From Motiliproteus sp. MSK22-1 (lineage in GTDB: Bacteria; Pseudomonadota; Gammaproteobacteria; Pseudomonadales; Balneatricaceae): DNA of 64,000 bases. The first letter of the stretch is position 1. Every line of letters begins with the position of its first letter. Positions 44,315-54,305 of this stretch are shown in pieces. The stretch covers positions 124,001 to 188,000 of the forward strand of contig NZ_MIEQ01000078.1 of assembly GCF_001968815.1 (NCBI RefSeq), written 5' to 3'. The translations under genes were made by a program, and so were the position numbers. The notes under the pieces were generated by a model. That model did not search any database, was not told where the DNA came from, and saw nothing but the letters and a program-made list of their open reading frames with translations.

Positions 44315-46579
44315 ATGTTCATGCCGCAAATTATCGATAATAAAAGTCTGAGAATACCTGCGCTGATTATTATGCTGATCCTGTTTGCGATAACAATGTG
44401 GCAGGTTTCATCCTGGGTCCGGTCAAATGAGCTGAGTAAACTTCATCAGCTACTCGAGGCAGATCTGGGGCGTTATGCCGTCAATCTGAGAAATGAACTA
44501 GACAAGTTCCGTAGCTTACCTGAGCTGATGGCCAGCAATGGGAGTCTGGAACAGGTGCTCGGGGATCCGACGGATCGGGTAAAAGTACATTATCTCAATA
44601 TGTATTTGGAAGAAGTGGCTCGGATTACCGGGGCTTCTGACATCTATTTGATGTCTCCTGAAGGGGATACTCTGGCCGCGAGTAACTGGAAACAAACCAA
44701 CTCTTTTATTGGCCGCAATTTTCACTACCGTCCTTATTTTCAGCAGGCTTTGCAGGGGCGTTCCGGTCGCTATTTTGCTTTGGGAACAACATCTAAAAAG
44801 CGGGGTTATTATTTTTCCCACCCGGTGGGCATTGCTCAGGTGGATGGCGTGATTGTGGTAAAAATTGATCTGAATGATATTGAAGAGCAGTGGAGTGATC
44901 CTCTGGTGGACTTGATGGTGACCGATGATGACGGCGTGATTTTTATCAGTACCCGTAAGGAATGGAAATTTAAAACACTGGCCCCCCTGTCGGAGGAAGT
45001 GTTGAGGCGAATCATTAAAAGTCGTCGGTATGCTGAACAGCCACTGTCGTCGTTACCGGTGATTAATCAGATAAAATACAGTGACGATGGTGAGTTGATT
45101 ACTGTTGTTGAAACGGATGAGTCAGACCCGAAAACCTTAAAGGGTCTGGCTGGTGTCGAGTATATGCGTATGGGCATTGACATGCCGGAGGCTGAACTCA
45201 ATATTATTGCGATGGCCAAATTAACAACGGTTAACCGTCAGGTTTGGAATGCGGTGGTTTTAGCGGCCATTGGGTTTCTGATCATCGTGTTATTGGTTTC
45301 ATTCCTTCTTCTGCGAAGGAAAATAGTGTTGGAGCGTCTGCGCTATAAACTGCATGCCACTGAAGCGCTGGAAGCCAGTGAGGCTCGGGTGCGGGCCATT
45401 ATCGACAATACCCAGGCCGGTTTGATCACCCTGGATAACCAAGGACGAATAGAGTCTTTTAATCCGACAGCCGTGTCTTTGTTTGAATACAGTTTTGAAC
45501 AGCTGCGGGGACATTATTTCAGTCAATTAATAGACACACCGGACCGGGCTATCTGTTGGAGAATGATCACCCATCCCGAATTGCCCATGCCGGGCCATCA
45601 CGAGCCTGTCATAGAGGTTCAGGGAAAACGCCAGAATGGTTCACTCTTTCCCATAGAGTTAACTATCGGACAAATGGAAGATCAGGGGGAACGAAAATTT
45701 GTTGCCACTATCCATGACATTACAGAGCGGAAAGAATATGAAGAACATTTACGGCAGGCCCGCGATGAACTGGAAAGCCGGGTTGATAAGCGAACTAACG
45801 ATCTGCAAACGGCAAATACCCGGTTGCGTAAAGAAATTCAAGAGCATGAGAACACACAGAATGAACTGATCCAGACCGCTAAGATGGCAGTTCTGGGGCA
45901 GTTGTCTGCCGGTATTAATCATGAACTGAATCAGCCTTTGACGGCTATTCGAGCTTATGCTGACAATGCCCGGTCCTTCTTGCAGATGCAGAAGCTGGAA
46001 CCTGTTGAAGATAATCTCAAGGAAATTTCGGGCCTGACCGAACGGATGTCAAAAATTATCGCTCCGTTGAAAGTTTTTTCCCGGAAAACCTCTGGAATCG
46101 TAGAGCCTATTTCTCTGAAGTCAGTCCGAGAGGGTGCTATGTCCATTCTCTATGGTCGACTGGATAGCGAGTCGGTCAAAGTGCTCTGGCCAGAGGAACT
46201 GGATGATCTGTATGTGATGGGGGATATGGTAAGACTGGAGCAGGTTGCCGTTAATCTTCTGAGCAATGCCATGCAGGCGATGGAGTTGCAGGAGGATAAG
46301 CGGGTCGAGATATCCTGCCAAAGTGATGAAAGTAACGTGCAACTGAGGTTCCGAGATGCAGGACCGGGAATTAACCCCGGTGACCTTGATAAAGTATTCG
46401 AACCCTTTTATACAACCAAGGAAATGGGGCAGGGGCTTGGGCTGGGGCTCTCAATCTCCCATCGTATAGTGGATAGTCTGGGAGGGCGCTTAAGCGCTAA
46501 TAATCATCCTGACGGAGGTGCTGTTTTTATATTGGAGCTGAAACGTGCAACCCATGCTGATACCGCTATGCTGGGCTAG
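44315..46579 (+). CDS. dctB: DctB-like sensor histidine kinase with PAS domain
   Basis: 754 residues. Membrane helices at ~14-32 and ~310-335 enclose a dCache-type periplasmic sensor (DIYLMSPEGDTLAASNWKQT, IGRNFHYRPYFQQALQGRSG). A cytoplasmic PAS domain (IIDNTQAGLITLDNQGRI) and coiled coil lead to the H box GQLSAGINHELNQPLTAIRA, the N box NLLSNAMQAM and GQGLGLGLSISHRIV. Senses C4-dicarboxylates and phosphorylates DctD. The extra PAS is less usual for DctB. dctD lies two genes on and the TRAP genes further down. Confidence 0.88.
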   Translation: MFMPQIIDNKSLRIPALIIMLILFAITMWQVSSWVRSNELSKLHQLLEADLGRYAVNLRNELDKFRSLPELMASNGSLEQVLGDPTDRVKVHYLNMYLEEVARITGASDIYLMSPEGDTLAASNWKQTNSFIGRNFHYRPYFQQALQGRSGRYFALGTTSKKRGYYFSHPVGIAQVDGVIVVKIDLNDIEEQWSDPLVDLMVTDDDGVIFISTRKEWKFKTLAPLSEEVLRRIIKSRRYAEQPLSSLPVINQIKYSDDGELITVVETDESDPKTLKGLAGVEYMRMGIDMPEAELNIIAMAKLTTVNRQVWNAVVLAAIGFLIIVLLVSFLLLRRKIVLERLRYKLHATEALEASEARVRAIIDNTQAGLITLDNQGRIESFNPTAVSLFEYSFEQLRGHYFSQLIDTPDRAICWRMITHPELPMPGHHEPVIEVQGKRQNGSLFPIELTIGQMEDQGERKFVATIHDITERKEYEEHLRQARDELESRVDKRTNDLQTANTRLRKEIQEHENTQNELIQTAKMAVLGQLSAGINHELNQPLTAIRAYADNARSFLQMQKLEPVEDNLKEISGLTERMSKIIAPLKVFSRKTSGIVEPISLKSVREGAMSILYGRLDSESVKVLWPEELDDLYVMGDMVRLEQVAVNLLSNAMQAMELQEDKRVEISCQSDESNVQLRFRDAGPGINPGDLDKVFEPFYTTKEMGQGLGLGLSISHRIVDSLGGRLSANNHPDGGAVFILELKRATHADTAMLG

Positions 46580-46876
46580 TCAATGGGTGAGGGCTAGAGC
46601 GCGCTGTGGTGTTCCGGTAATCAACATAAGTCAGGCCTGCTTACTGGTGGTGTAGAGTCGATTCGATAGAACTATATGGCTTGCTATTAATCTAACTGCA
46701 TTCAAGCGCTTACCTCAGATTATTCGGCTGTAAGTAATTGATTCGGTAGGATGTGGATAAAGCGGTATACTCATAGCAGTAGTAAATACATCTTTTGCTT
46801 ACTTGATGGCTTTACAGAGATTGCTGGAGCCTTGCTTGGTAGGGTCCGGGTGAGGTTGTACTTCTAGGAGATCTGG

Positions 46877-47857
46877 ATGGGTGGCGGCGGTTCTTCAAGA
46901 GAACTCGATGATGATCAGAAAATGCTGACGGTGTTCGAGTGGGTTGATGCTCAACATAGGTTCCTTAATGAAACCCACCAGAAAATAATAGAGGGGCCTT
47001 ATTCCACTGTTGTTTCACGGTGCCTCTATCTGGCCCACATAATCCAAAAAGCTTGTGCTCAGAATTCGGTTGGTATTCTAGCGGCGCTGCAACTGAATCG
47101 AAGCACTGTGCATCAAAGAACCAAGGAGTTGTTTGTCGCAGTGCTCTGTGAGTTGCTGGCGAAAGAGCTGGGTATGGGGTCTGCTTCCCGCCTTTATCTG
47201 ATTTGCGCGGCTTTCACCGAAGATATCGCTATGCTGGAGCTACAAGAACATGTTTTGGATCGCCAGCCTAATCCTCTCACTGATTCCCAGAAAAGACAGA
47301 TAAAACGACACCCTCATGACGGAAAACTGTTAATAAAAAGGGCTAATATCAATACAGAACTCTGGTTGACGGCCATAGAGCAACATCACGAGCAACCTGA
47401 TGGTAAAGGTTATCCACAGGGGTTGAGTGGTGAAGCGATTCATCAGTCTGCACGCATTCTGCGGGTAGCGGATAGTTATGTGGCTTTAGTCCGACCTCGG
47501 GGGGACCGACCTGCGTTGACACCTAAGGAGGCTTTGAAAGAGATATTTATTCATAGAGGGACTCGTTTTGATACGATTGTTGCTCGAGCTCTTGTAGCCA
47601 TTCTGGGTATGTATCCACCCGGAAGTTGGGTTCTTCTTTACAATGGTGAAATAGGGGTGGTCTCCAGCATGGGGTCAGGACACCCGTTTCCGACAGTCTC
47701 TGCCATTCTTTCAGTGGATGGAGAACATTTACCAAAGGCACTGGAGCGAGATACTCGTCAGGAAAATTATACCGTTATTGACGTAGTACGAACTCCATTC
47801 CATTTTAATCTGACTTCCCTGCTGAATAAAATTTGGCCTAAAATGAATGCACATTAA
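46877..47857 (+). CDS. HD-GYP domain protein (putative cyclic di-GMP phosphodiesterase)
   Basis: 326 residues. A helical N-terminal region precedes a C-terminal HD-GYP domain: IKRHPHDGKLLIKRANINTE, then IEQHHEQPDGKGYPQGLSGE with the GYP element, then ARILRVADSYVAL. An upstream HD is not clear in the family's position, so full catalytic competence is uncertain. These enzymes hydrolyse cyclic di-GMP. It sits between dctB and the hemerythrin gene. Confidence 0.85.
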   Translation: MGGGGSSRELDDDQKMLTVFEWVDAQHRFLNETHQKIIEGPYSTVVSRCLYLAHIIQKACAQNSVGILAALQLNRSTVHQRTKELFVAVLCELLAKELGMGSASRLYLICAAFTEDIAMLELQEHVLDRQPNPLTDSQKRQIKRHPHDGKLLIKRANINTELWLTAIEQHHEQPDGKGYPQGLSGEAIHQSARILRVADSYVALVRPRGDRPALTPKEALKEIFIHRGTRFDTIVARALVAILGMYPPGSWVLLYNGEIGVVSSMGSGHPFPTVSAILSVDGEHLPKALERDTRQENYTVIDVVRTPFHFNLTSLLNKIWPKMNAH

Positions 47858-47943
47858 TAAAAAAAGCAGTCATGCGAGAACGCTCGATGTAGGTCATTGT
47901 GCTGAAAGCTTATCGCTAAACTGGACGGATAATGGAGTACCGC

Positions 47944-48354
47944 ATGCATTCTCATAAGCTCAAACCTGCCTGGGAGCTTAGTTCTGATGAAATAGGTCCC
48001 GATGATATAAGAAATTTGCACCGGCAACTGGCTGAGCTGCTTGAGGGGATGCAGGGAGTGCTGGATGAAGGAGCTTCGCCCATAGGGCTGATTCCATTCC
48101 TGGATCGCTATATTGAGTTGACTCTTCAGCACTTTGCTACGGAAGAGGCACTGATGCTTGAGCTTGCTTTTCCCGAGTATGACAGCCATAAGCAGATGCA
48201 TGATTGGTCGGTTGAGCAGGTCTATCAGGTGGATCGAATAGCGTTGATTGATAACCCGGACAAGGCTCAGGAACTGGTGGATCAATTGGATGACTGGTTG
48301 AGGGCTCATGTCTGTGCAGATCTTGATATGGCTGCGCGTGTTTTCAATACCTAG
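47944..48354 (+). CDS. Bacteriohemerythrin-like protein
   Basis: 136 residues from ATG 47944; ATG 47932 adds four. Contains the iron-ligand pattern of hemerythrins: His in NLHRQLAEL, LQHFATEEALM (H and E), HKQMHDWS (two His) and HVCADLDMA (H and D). It would bind O2 or sense oxygen through a di-iron site. Together with the HD-GYP gene it forms an oxygen/cyclic di-GMP pair inserted between dctB and dctD. Confidence 0.85.
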   Translation: MHSHKLKPAWELSSDEIGPDDIRNLHRQLAELLEGMQGVLDEGASPIGLIPFLDRYIELTLQHFATEEALMLELAFPEYDSHKQMHDWSVEQVYQVDRIALIDNPDKAQELVDQLDDWLRAHVCADLDMAARVFNT

Positions 48355-48498
48355 TGTCTTGCTGGGTGGGCCATATGTAAGCAGGTGTACTATTTTCGGT
48401 GGTTAACTTCGTCTACTATCCGGTAGCTTATTAGAGATAAGTCTTATCTACGACCCAACACATTTGTAGCCCAGTAACCTGATGGTGGTTCATCCAGT

Positions 48499-49863
48499 AT
48501 GATGCCCGAACAAGCGCAACCCGTTATTTTGATTGACGACGAAAAACACATTCGAGCTGCCAGCAGCCAGACTTTGGAGTTAGCGGGCTACCAGGTTACG
48601 GCCTTTGATAATGCAGATAAGGCACTGGAACTTTTAAGCCCGGACTGGCCCGGTATTGTGGTCAGTGATATCAGTATGCCCGGTACCGATGGCCTTTCTT
48701 TTATGCAGCAGGCATTGGCACGGGTACCAGACCTTCCGGTTATTTTAATTACCGGTCATGGGGATATATCCATGGCTGTTCAGGCTATGCGTGATGGTGC
48801 CTATGACTTTATAGAAAAACCGTTTCCTGCTGATTTGCTCACTGATGTTGTCAGACGTGCTCAGGAAAAGCGTGCCCTGACGCTGGAAAATAGAAATCTG
48901 CGACAAGAATTAGAGGCACATAACTCTCCCGGACCGCGAATTATTGGTAAGGCAGAGCCCATGCAGCGAATGCGTCAGTTGCTGATGCAGGTTGCAGATA
49001 CTCCTGCTGATATCCTTTTAATGGGTGAGACAGGAACCGGTAAAGACCTGGTCGCTCGCTATCTTCACGAAAACAGCCGTCGAGTGGCGAATAATTTTGT
49101 CGCCATCAACTGTGGTGGCATGCCGGAAAACCTGATTGAAAGTGAGCTGTTCGGCCATGAGAAAGGGGCCTTTACTGATGCTAAAAGCAAGCGCATTGGT
49201 AAACTGGAATACGCCGATGGCGGAACTCTGTTTCTTGATGAAATTGAAAGTATGCCCATGTCTTTGCAGATCAAGCTGCTACGGGTGCTGGAAGAGCGCA
49301 GTATTGAACGCCTGGGCGCCAACGAAGCGATTCCACTGGACTTGCGCATAATTGCTGCGTCCAAGGCAGACTTGAAAGAACTCAGTGCAGAAGGAAGTTT
49401 CAGGGAAGATCTTTACTATCGCTTGAATGTTGTCCGCGTAGATATCCCGCCACTGCGTGAGCGACCAGAGGATATTCCTCTTTTATTTCAGCATTTTGCA
49501 TTGGTGGCATCGGCTCTCTATCAAAAAGAAATACTGGCTTTGAGTTCAGAGCGGATCCACAGTCTGGTGGCTTACAACTGGCCAGGGAATGTCCGGGAAT
49601 TGCGGAATATTGCAGAACGTTATGTTCTTCTGGGTGAGGCTTGTACCTTTGAGTTTGATCGCTTGATACCTCAAGGAGAATCCTTATCCGGTATTACTTT
49701 GCCAGAGAAAGTTGAGCGGTTTGAGCGAATGCTGATAGAAGAAGATCTGGCTAAAAATGATGGCAGTATAAAGGGATGTATGGCCAGTCTTGGCTTACCC
49801 CGAAAGACACTGTACGACAAAATGCGTAAATACGGCCTGGACAAACGAGATTTTAAGAACTGA
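48499..49863 (+). CDS. dctD: DctD-like sigma-54-dependent response regulator
   Basis: 454 residues. Receiver domain with the phospho-Asp in GIVVSDISMPGTDG; AAA+ domain with ILLMGETGTGKDLVARYLHE (Walker A), the GAFTDAKS sigma-54 contact loop and GGTLFLDEIESM (Walker B); and a short Fis-type HTH at the C-terminus (GSIKGCMASLGLPRKTLYDK). Activates sigma-54 promoters when phosphorylated by DctB. A GG-N10-GC promoter lies upstream of dctP at 52453-52470. Confidence 0.93.
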   Translation: MMPEQAQPVILIDDEKHIRAASSQTLELAGYQVTAFDNADKALELLSPDWPGIVVSDISMPGTDGLSFMQQALARVPDLPVILITGHGDISMAVQAMRDGAYDFIEKPFPADLLTDVVRRAQEKRALTLENRNLRQELEAHNSPGPRIIGKAEPMQRMRQLLMQVADTPADILLMGETGTGKDLVARYLHENSRRVANNFVAINCGGMPENLIESELFGHEKGAFTDAKSKRIGKLEYADGGTLFLDEIESMPMSLQIKLLRVLEERSIERLGANEAIPLDLRIIAASKADLKELSAEGSFREDLYYRLNVVRVDIPPLRERPEDIPLLFQHFALVASALYQKEILALSSERIHSLVAYNWPGNVRELRNIAERYVLLGEACTFEFDRLIPQGESLSGITLPEKVERFERMLIEEDLAKNDGSIKGCMASLGLPRKTLYDKMRKYGLDKRDFKN

Positions 49864-50123
49864 TTCGGAATGCGTTGTCCTCGTTAACTACTTTCTCAGG
49901 GGCTTTATCAGAGGGGGTTCACGGATCGTTGTATTTTTTCATCTGAATTCAAAAGCGCTGAACAATACTGTGTTAGCCGGGTTTAATGGTTGAGCAGGAT
50001 TCATATCGAGCCGCTTATCGATCTTTTCTTTCCCAAGGATTTCAGCGAGAGCCTGGAATAAACGCTAAAATAGTTACTTACGGTGAGTAATAGTTATTTG
50101 TATCTATTTGTCGGGAGGGCGCA

Positions 50124-51380
50124 ATGGGACACCGCCTCGCCTTTACACTTTTATTGTTGAGCAGTACTCTGGCTTCGATGAATCTTCACGCCAGAGATAT
50201 AGCTGGAGCCCGAATACATCAGGGCGCAGGGGGCGCGGAGCAAGCATTAGCTGTTAGCGATTTCGATGCCGGAGTGGCAGAAATTTCTGACAGGCAATAC
50301 TTTGACAGCCTCAGTGATGCTGCTTTTTTCTATCTGGGATTGGCCCGGCAGCAGCAATGGCGACCTGTTCCCGATGGTCCACTGTTACGAGTGGGGGATC
50401 GGCATGTGCAGATTGCCCAATTAAGACAGCTCCTCACCATGTATGGCGATTTATCTTCAGATAGCGAAATTGCTTCTGGGTTCTATGATCCTCTGGTCTT
50501 TGATCCTAATTTGAAAGAAGCTTTAATTCGATTCCAGATTAGGCATGGCGCAAAGCCAGATGGTGTGTTGGGACCTAAAACCAGAGCGGTTCTTAATATT
50601 TCCCCTCAACAACGAGCTTATCAAATTGCTCTGAATATGGAGCGTCAAAGTACCTTTAATGGTCGCTTTCAATCACGTTATATTCACGTCAATATTCCAG
50701 AGTACCGGTTAAGGTATATTGAAGAAGGCGCGGAAGTACTGGCAATGAAGACCATTATTGGTCGCAGCACACGTCAGACTCCGGTCTTGGAAAGTCAAAT
50801 ACGTTCCTTGGTTATTAACCCGTCCTGGAATGTTCCAAAAGGGATTGCCTACAAGGATATTCTGCCTCGCTGGCAAGAGGATAGTGAGTATCTGGAGAAG
50901 AACAATCTGAAAGTGGTTTCGGGTTGGTCAAACCGTTGGCAGGAGTATCCGGCTGAACAAGTGGATCAGTCTCGAATGTATAGAGGTAAGGAGTATTTTC
51001 GATTTGTCCAGCCTCCAGGAAAAACTAATGCGTTAGGACGGGTTAAATTTCTCTTTCCAAATCAGCATGAGGTCTATCTGCATGATACTCCTCAACGCAG
51101 TCTGTTCAAGGAAGCCAACCGCGCCTTCAGTTCTGGCTGTATACGCCTGGAGAATCCCATGGCCCTAGCTAAAACTCTGATGAAAACCTCATCGATAATG
51201 CGCAGTTCCAGGTTGAAAAAACTGTTGGCCAGCAATACTACCAAACAGCTTCGGCTTCGTGAGCCTGTACCGCTGTATTTAACCTATTGGACAGCATGGT
51301 TGGATGATAATCAGATGCTTCATTTTGGCGAAGATGTTTATAGTCAGGATGAGCTGGAGGCCAGTGCTAAATTCCTTTGA
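50124..51380 (+). CDS. L,D-transpeptidase (YcbB/LdtD-like)
   Basis: 418 residues with an N-terminal signal segment (RLAFTLLLLSSTLASMNLHA). A peptidoglycan-binding helical domain follows (FDPNLKEALIRFQIRHGAKP), then the YkuD catalytic domain with NPSWNVPKGIAYKDILP, the His in NQHEVYLHDTPQ and the Cys motif ANRAFSSGCIRLENP. Makes 3-3 peptidoglycan cross-links in the periplasm. Shorter than E. coli LdtD (615). Next to a YcbK-like gene, as in E. coli ycbB-ycbK. Confidence 0.92.
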   Translation: MGHRLAFTLLLLSSTLASMNLHARDIAGARIHQGAGGAEQALAVSDFDAGVAEISDRQYFDSLSDAAFFYLGLARQQQWRPVPDGPLLRVGDRHVQIAQLRQLLTMYGDLSSDSEIASGFYDPLVFDPNLKEALIRFQIRHGAKPDGVLGPKTRAVLNISPQQRAYQIALNMERQSTFNGRFQSRYIHVNIPEYRLRYIEEGAEVLAMKTIIGRSTRQTPVLESQIRSLVINPSWNVPKGIAYKDILPRWQEDSEYLEKNNLKVVSGWSNRWQEYPAEQVDQSRMYRGKEYFRFVQPPGKTNALGRVKFLFPNQHEVYLHDTPQRSLFKEANRAFSSGCIRLENPMALAKTLMKTSSIMRSSRLKKLLASNTTKQLRLREPVPLYLTYWTAWLDDNQMLHFGEDVYSQDELEASAKFL

Positions 51381-51520
51381 GGTGTGGCTGCCTTTCTCGT
51401 TAAGCCCGTGTTTCTGACTACTTCACTAAATCATGACTCATGTCAGTACAAAAACTGTACAATTAAACAGTGCTTTGGCATACTCCCTGCGAAGTTAGCA
51501 GATTTGCAGGTTTATTTAGG

Positions 51521-52063
51521 GTGGATCGACGTAGTTTTCTTAAAATGACAAGTGGTATTGCAGCAGCAGCAGCGGTTTCTCCTGTTTGGGCAAGTCCGTC
51601 TCTGGCAAGCGAGTATGAACGGAGCCTGACTCTATATAATCTTCACACGGGTGAGCAAACCCGTTCGACCTACTGGGTTGAAGGTGAGTATATTGATGAG
51701 GAGCTGGATAGCCTTAGTCTGCTGCTCAGGGATCATCGCAGTGACACTGCCATCGATATGGACCCTTCTCTGTTGGATCTGCTTCATGATCTTAAATCAG
51801 TTGTTGGCTATCAGAAACCGTTGCATGTCATTTCCGGTTATCGTTCCCCTAAAACCAACGCTATGTTGCGGACCAACAGCAATGGGGTCGCTAAAAAAAG
51901 CCTCCACATGCAAGGTAAGGCGATTGATATCCGCCTTCCTGGTGTCAACTTGGACCAACTTCATTCAACGGCTTTGTCGCTGCAAGCTGGTGGAGTCGGG
52001 TACTACCGCCGCAGTAACTTCATTCATTTGGATGTAGGGCGTGTTCGCAACTGGCGCGGTTAA
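51521..52063 (+). CDS. YcbK/DUF882 peptidase-like protein, Tat-exported
   Basis: 180 residues from GTG 51521, which gives an immediate twin-arginine signal (VDRRSFLKMTSGIAAAAAVS). The M15-type domain contains LHVISGYRSPKTNAML, SLHMQGKAIDIRLPG and NFIHLDVGRVRNW, with the zinc His/Asp/His set. Probably acts on peptidoglycan alongside the preceding L,D-transpeptidase. Confidence 0.88.
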   Translation: MDRRSFLKMTSGIAAAAAVSPVWASPSLASEYERSLTLYNLHTGEQTRSTYWVEGEYIDEELDSLSLLLRDHRSDTAIDMDPSLLDLLHDLKSVVGYQKPLHVISGYRSPKTNAMLRTNSNGVAKKSLHMQGKAIDIRLPGVNLDQLHSTALSLQAGGVGYYRRSNFIHLDVGRVRNWRG

Positions 52064-52348
52064 GTCTGGGCTGTAATCTGTTTCTTCTGCTAATAAGCTC
52101 TCTCTGTCGGATTAGCTTCTCCCCTTGCTGTTAATCCGTTCTCTCAGTAATTATTGACCTCTTTGAGTTGATTAAGCTGTCTCCCGCTTCAAAAGTGGTT
52201 GAGAGTTTTTAATTTCACTAGACTGTCGATTCTTCTGACTTTTTGAATTAGCCTGCATTGCTGATGTTTTCTGATATTTGCGTGCTTGCTCTCTCTTTGT
52301 TCATAGCCTCTGTAACAGAGGGGTGAACTTCCCCACCTGTTTTTTGTA

Positions 52349-52372
52349 TTTTGGGTGGATTTCCACCCAAAA
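52349..52372. promoter_or_regulatory. Palindrome, candidate DctD enhancer site
   Basis: TTTTGGGTGGA and TCCACCCAAAA arms with a 2-base centre, ~80-100 bases upstream of the sigma-54 promoter, the usual distance for an enhancer-binding protein. It could instead terminate upstream transcription. Confidence 0.5.
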
Positions 52373-52452
52373 ACTCTCTGAGACTTTATCCATTCTGTCA
52401 AAGTTAAAGTCAACTTATTGAAATTAAATAGTAATTACGCTTTTTTAATGAG

Positions 52453-52470
52453 TTGGCCTCGTACTTGCTA
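52453..52470 (+). promoter_or_regulatory. Sigma-54 promoter for dctPQM
   Basis: TTGGCCTCGTACTTGCTA: GG at -24 and GC at -12 with exactly ten bases between them, close to the TTGGCACN4TTGC consensus. It lies ~100 bases before dctP, downstream of a DctD-type regulator gene. Confidence 0.75.
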
Positions 52471-52570
52471 AGTGTTAACTGTTAAATGCATTTTGGCACT
52501 GTAGTCAGGTTGAACCTGTCTTCAGTCAAAAACCAGAAAGACACAACATAATAATGATGAGGAATTGGAT

Positions 52571-53554
52571 ATGCGTCTTTTAACAACAGCTGTTGCTGCA
52601 CTTGCGTTGACTGTTGGTGCTCAGGTGGCTACGGCTGCACCGATTGAGCTAAAGTTTTCTCACGTCGTTGCGGAAAACACTCCTAAGGGACAAATGGCTA
52701 ACAAATTCCGTGACTTGGTTGCCGAGCGCCTGGCCGGTAAAGTTGAAGTCAAGGTTTTCCCAAGCTCTCAGTTGTTCGGTGATGGTAAGGTATTGCAGGC
52801 GATGTTGCTGGGTGATGTACAAATGGCCGCTCCGTCTCTGTCCAAGTTCCAGAAATATACCAAGAAACTGCAAGTTTTCGATCTGCCATTCTTGTTTAAG
52901 GATATGGCGGCTGTTGAGCGCTTCCAGAATAGTAGCTCTGGTCAGAAATTGCTGAAGTCTTTGGAAAAGAAAGGTCTGGTCGGACTGGGTTACCTGCATA
53001 ACGGTATGAAGCAGTTGTCTGCAAATGATCCTCTGCGTGTTCCTGCTGATGCCAAGAGCAAGAAGTTCCGTATCATGACTTCTGATGTACTACAGGCTCA
53101 ATTTGAAGCCGTTGATGCTGTACCGTTGAAGAAGCCTTTCTCTGAAGTATTCACGTTGTTGCAAACGAAAGCTATCGATGGGCAGGAGAATACCTGGTCC
53201 AATATCTATTCCAAGAAGTTCTTCGAAGTTCAGCCTTACATTACCGAGTCTAACCACGGTGTTCTCGACTATCTGGTTGTGACTTCCGCAGAGTTCTGGT
53301 TAACACTTGATGACGATGTACGTACTGAGCTGAAGAAAGCGTTGGACGAAGCGATCGCTCACGGCAATAAGATTGCTGCAGAAAAAGCCGACAGTGATAA
53401 AGCTGCCATTGCAAATTCTGGCCGATCTGAAGTGTTGACGCTTTCTGATGCTGAGCGCCAGCAGTGGGTTGATGCAATGAAGCCTGTTTGGAAGCAGTTT
53501 GAAGATCAGGTTGGTGCTGATTTGATCAAAGCAGCTGAAGCTTCAAATAAATAA
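52571..53554 (+). CDS. dctP: TRAP dicarboxylate transporter, solute-binding protein
   Basis: 327 residues from ATG 52571. Signal peptide (MRLLTTAVAALALTVGAQVA). TRAP binding-protein features: LKFSHVVAENTPKGQMANKF, FPSSQLFGDGKVLQAML and KAIDGQENTWSNIYSKKF; the family's ligand Arg is probably in KKFRIMTS. Delivers C4-dicarboxylates to DctQM. First gene of the sigma-54-controlled operon. Confidence 0.95.
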   Translation: MRLLTTAVAALALTVGAQVATAAPIELKFSHVVAENTPKGQMANKFRDLVAERLAGKVEVKVFPSSQLFGDGKVLQAMLLGDVQMAAPSLSKFQKYTKKLQVFDLPFLFKDMAAVERFQNSSSGQKLLKSLEKKGLVGLGYLHNGMKQLSANDPLRVPADAKSKKFRIMTSDVLQAQFEAVDAVPLKKPFSEVFTLLQTKAIDGQENTWSNIYSKKFFEVQPYITESNHGVLDYLVVTSAEFWLTLDDDVRTELKKALDEAIAHGNKIAAEKADSDKAAIANSGRSEVLTLSDAERQQWVDAMKPVWKQFEDQVGADLIKAAEASNK

Positions 53555-53720
53555 GCTAAGCTTTCGCCTTATCGGAACTTTTTCGGAGTTCCACGGGAAC
53601 AGAGGGTTGAGCCTCTGTTCCCATTGACCTTTCTCGGTTTGTTTCACCGCTGACCCTTCTTTCAAGGCGCTTTTGCTGTGAAGCATATCTACTGATAATA
53701 AGTCGTCATCTGGAGTTACG

Positions 53721-54305
53721 GTGACGAAACTGTTCGGGGTACAAGTCATGTTATCAAAACTGGTAAGCCGACTGGAGGAGAGTATCTTATCGCTGCTTCT
53801 TGTCGCCATGACACTCTTGGTGTTTGCAGAAGTTGTGGCGAGATTCGGTTTTGGCGCTGGTATCCACTGGGCGCAGGAAGTGACACTGATCATTTCGGCC
53901 TGGTTCGTGCTCTTCGGAGCTTCTTATGGCGTAAAAGTGGGTTGCCATATCGGCGTAGACGTATTTGTTAAGATGTTACCTCGCGGTGTTCACCGTGGTG
54001 TTACTGTGATTGCCATTTTGCTTTGTTTGTTTTACTGCGGTCTGTTTTTGTACGGTTCCTGGATTTACCTGAGCAAACTGCACCTGATCGGAATTGAGTT
54101 GGAAGATTTACCAATTCCCGTATGGATGACCACCAGCATATTGTTTATCGGATTTATACTTTTGACCTATCGGTTTCTGCAATTGCTATGGAAAGTTGTA
54201 ACCAATCAAGCGGAAGGTTTCCATTTGGCTGATGAAGCTAAAGAGAGCATGGAACTCGCAAAAGATTTGGAAAAAATGAAAATCCTGCCTGAGGAGAGCA
54301 AATAA
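53721..54305 (+). CDS. dctQ: TRAP transporter small membrane subunit
   Basis: 194 residues from GTG 53721, chosen because GGAG lies six bases before it; ATG 53748 is the alternative. Four membrane helices, with FAEVVARFGFGAGIHWAQEV and SYGVKVGCHIGVDVFV typical of DctQ. Partners DctM, whose ATG overlaps this stop (TAATG). Confidence 0.93.
   Translation: MTKLFGVQVMLSKLVSRLEESILSLLLVAMTLLVFAEVVARFGFGAGIHWAQEVTLIISAWFVLFGASYGVKVGCHIGVDVFVKMLPRGVHRGVTVIAILLCLFYCGLFLYGSWIYLSKLHLIGIELEDLPIPVWMTTSILFIGFILLTYRFLQLLWKVVTNQAEGFHLADEAKESMELAKDLEKMKILPEESK

Larger units (their letters stand above)
52064..52570. other. Regulatory region upstream of dctPQM
   Basis: About 500 bases without a gene. It holds a 24-base palindrome (52349-52372, TTTTGGGTGGA/TCCACCCAAAA), a smaller GGGG/CCCC repeat near 52320, and the sigma-54 promoter at 52453-52470. 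Confidence 0.6.
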
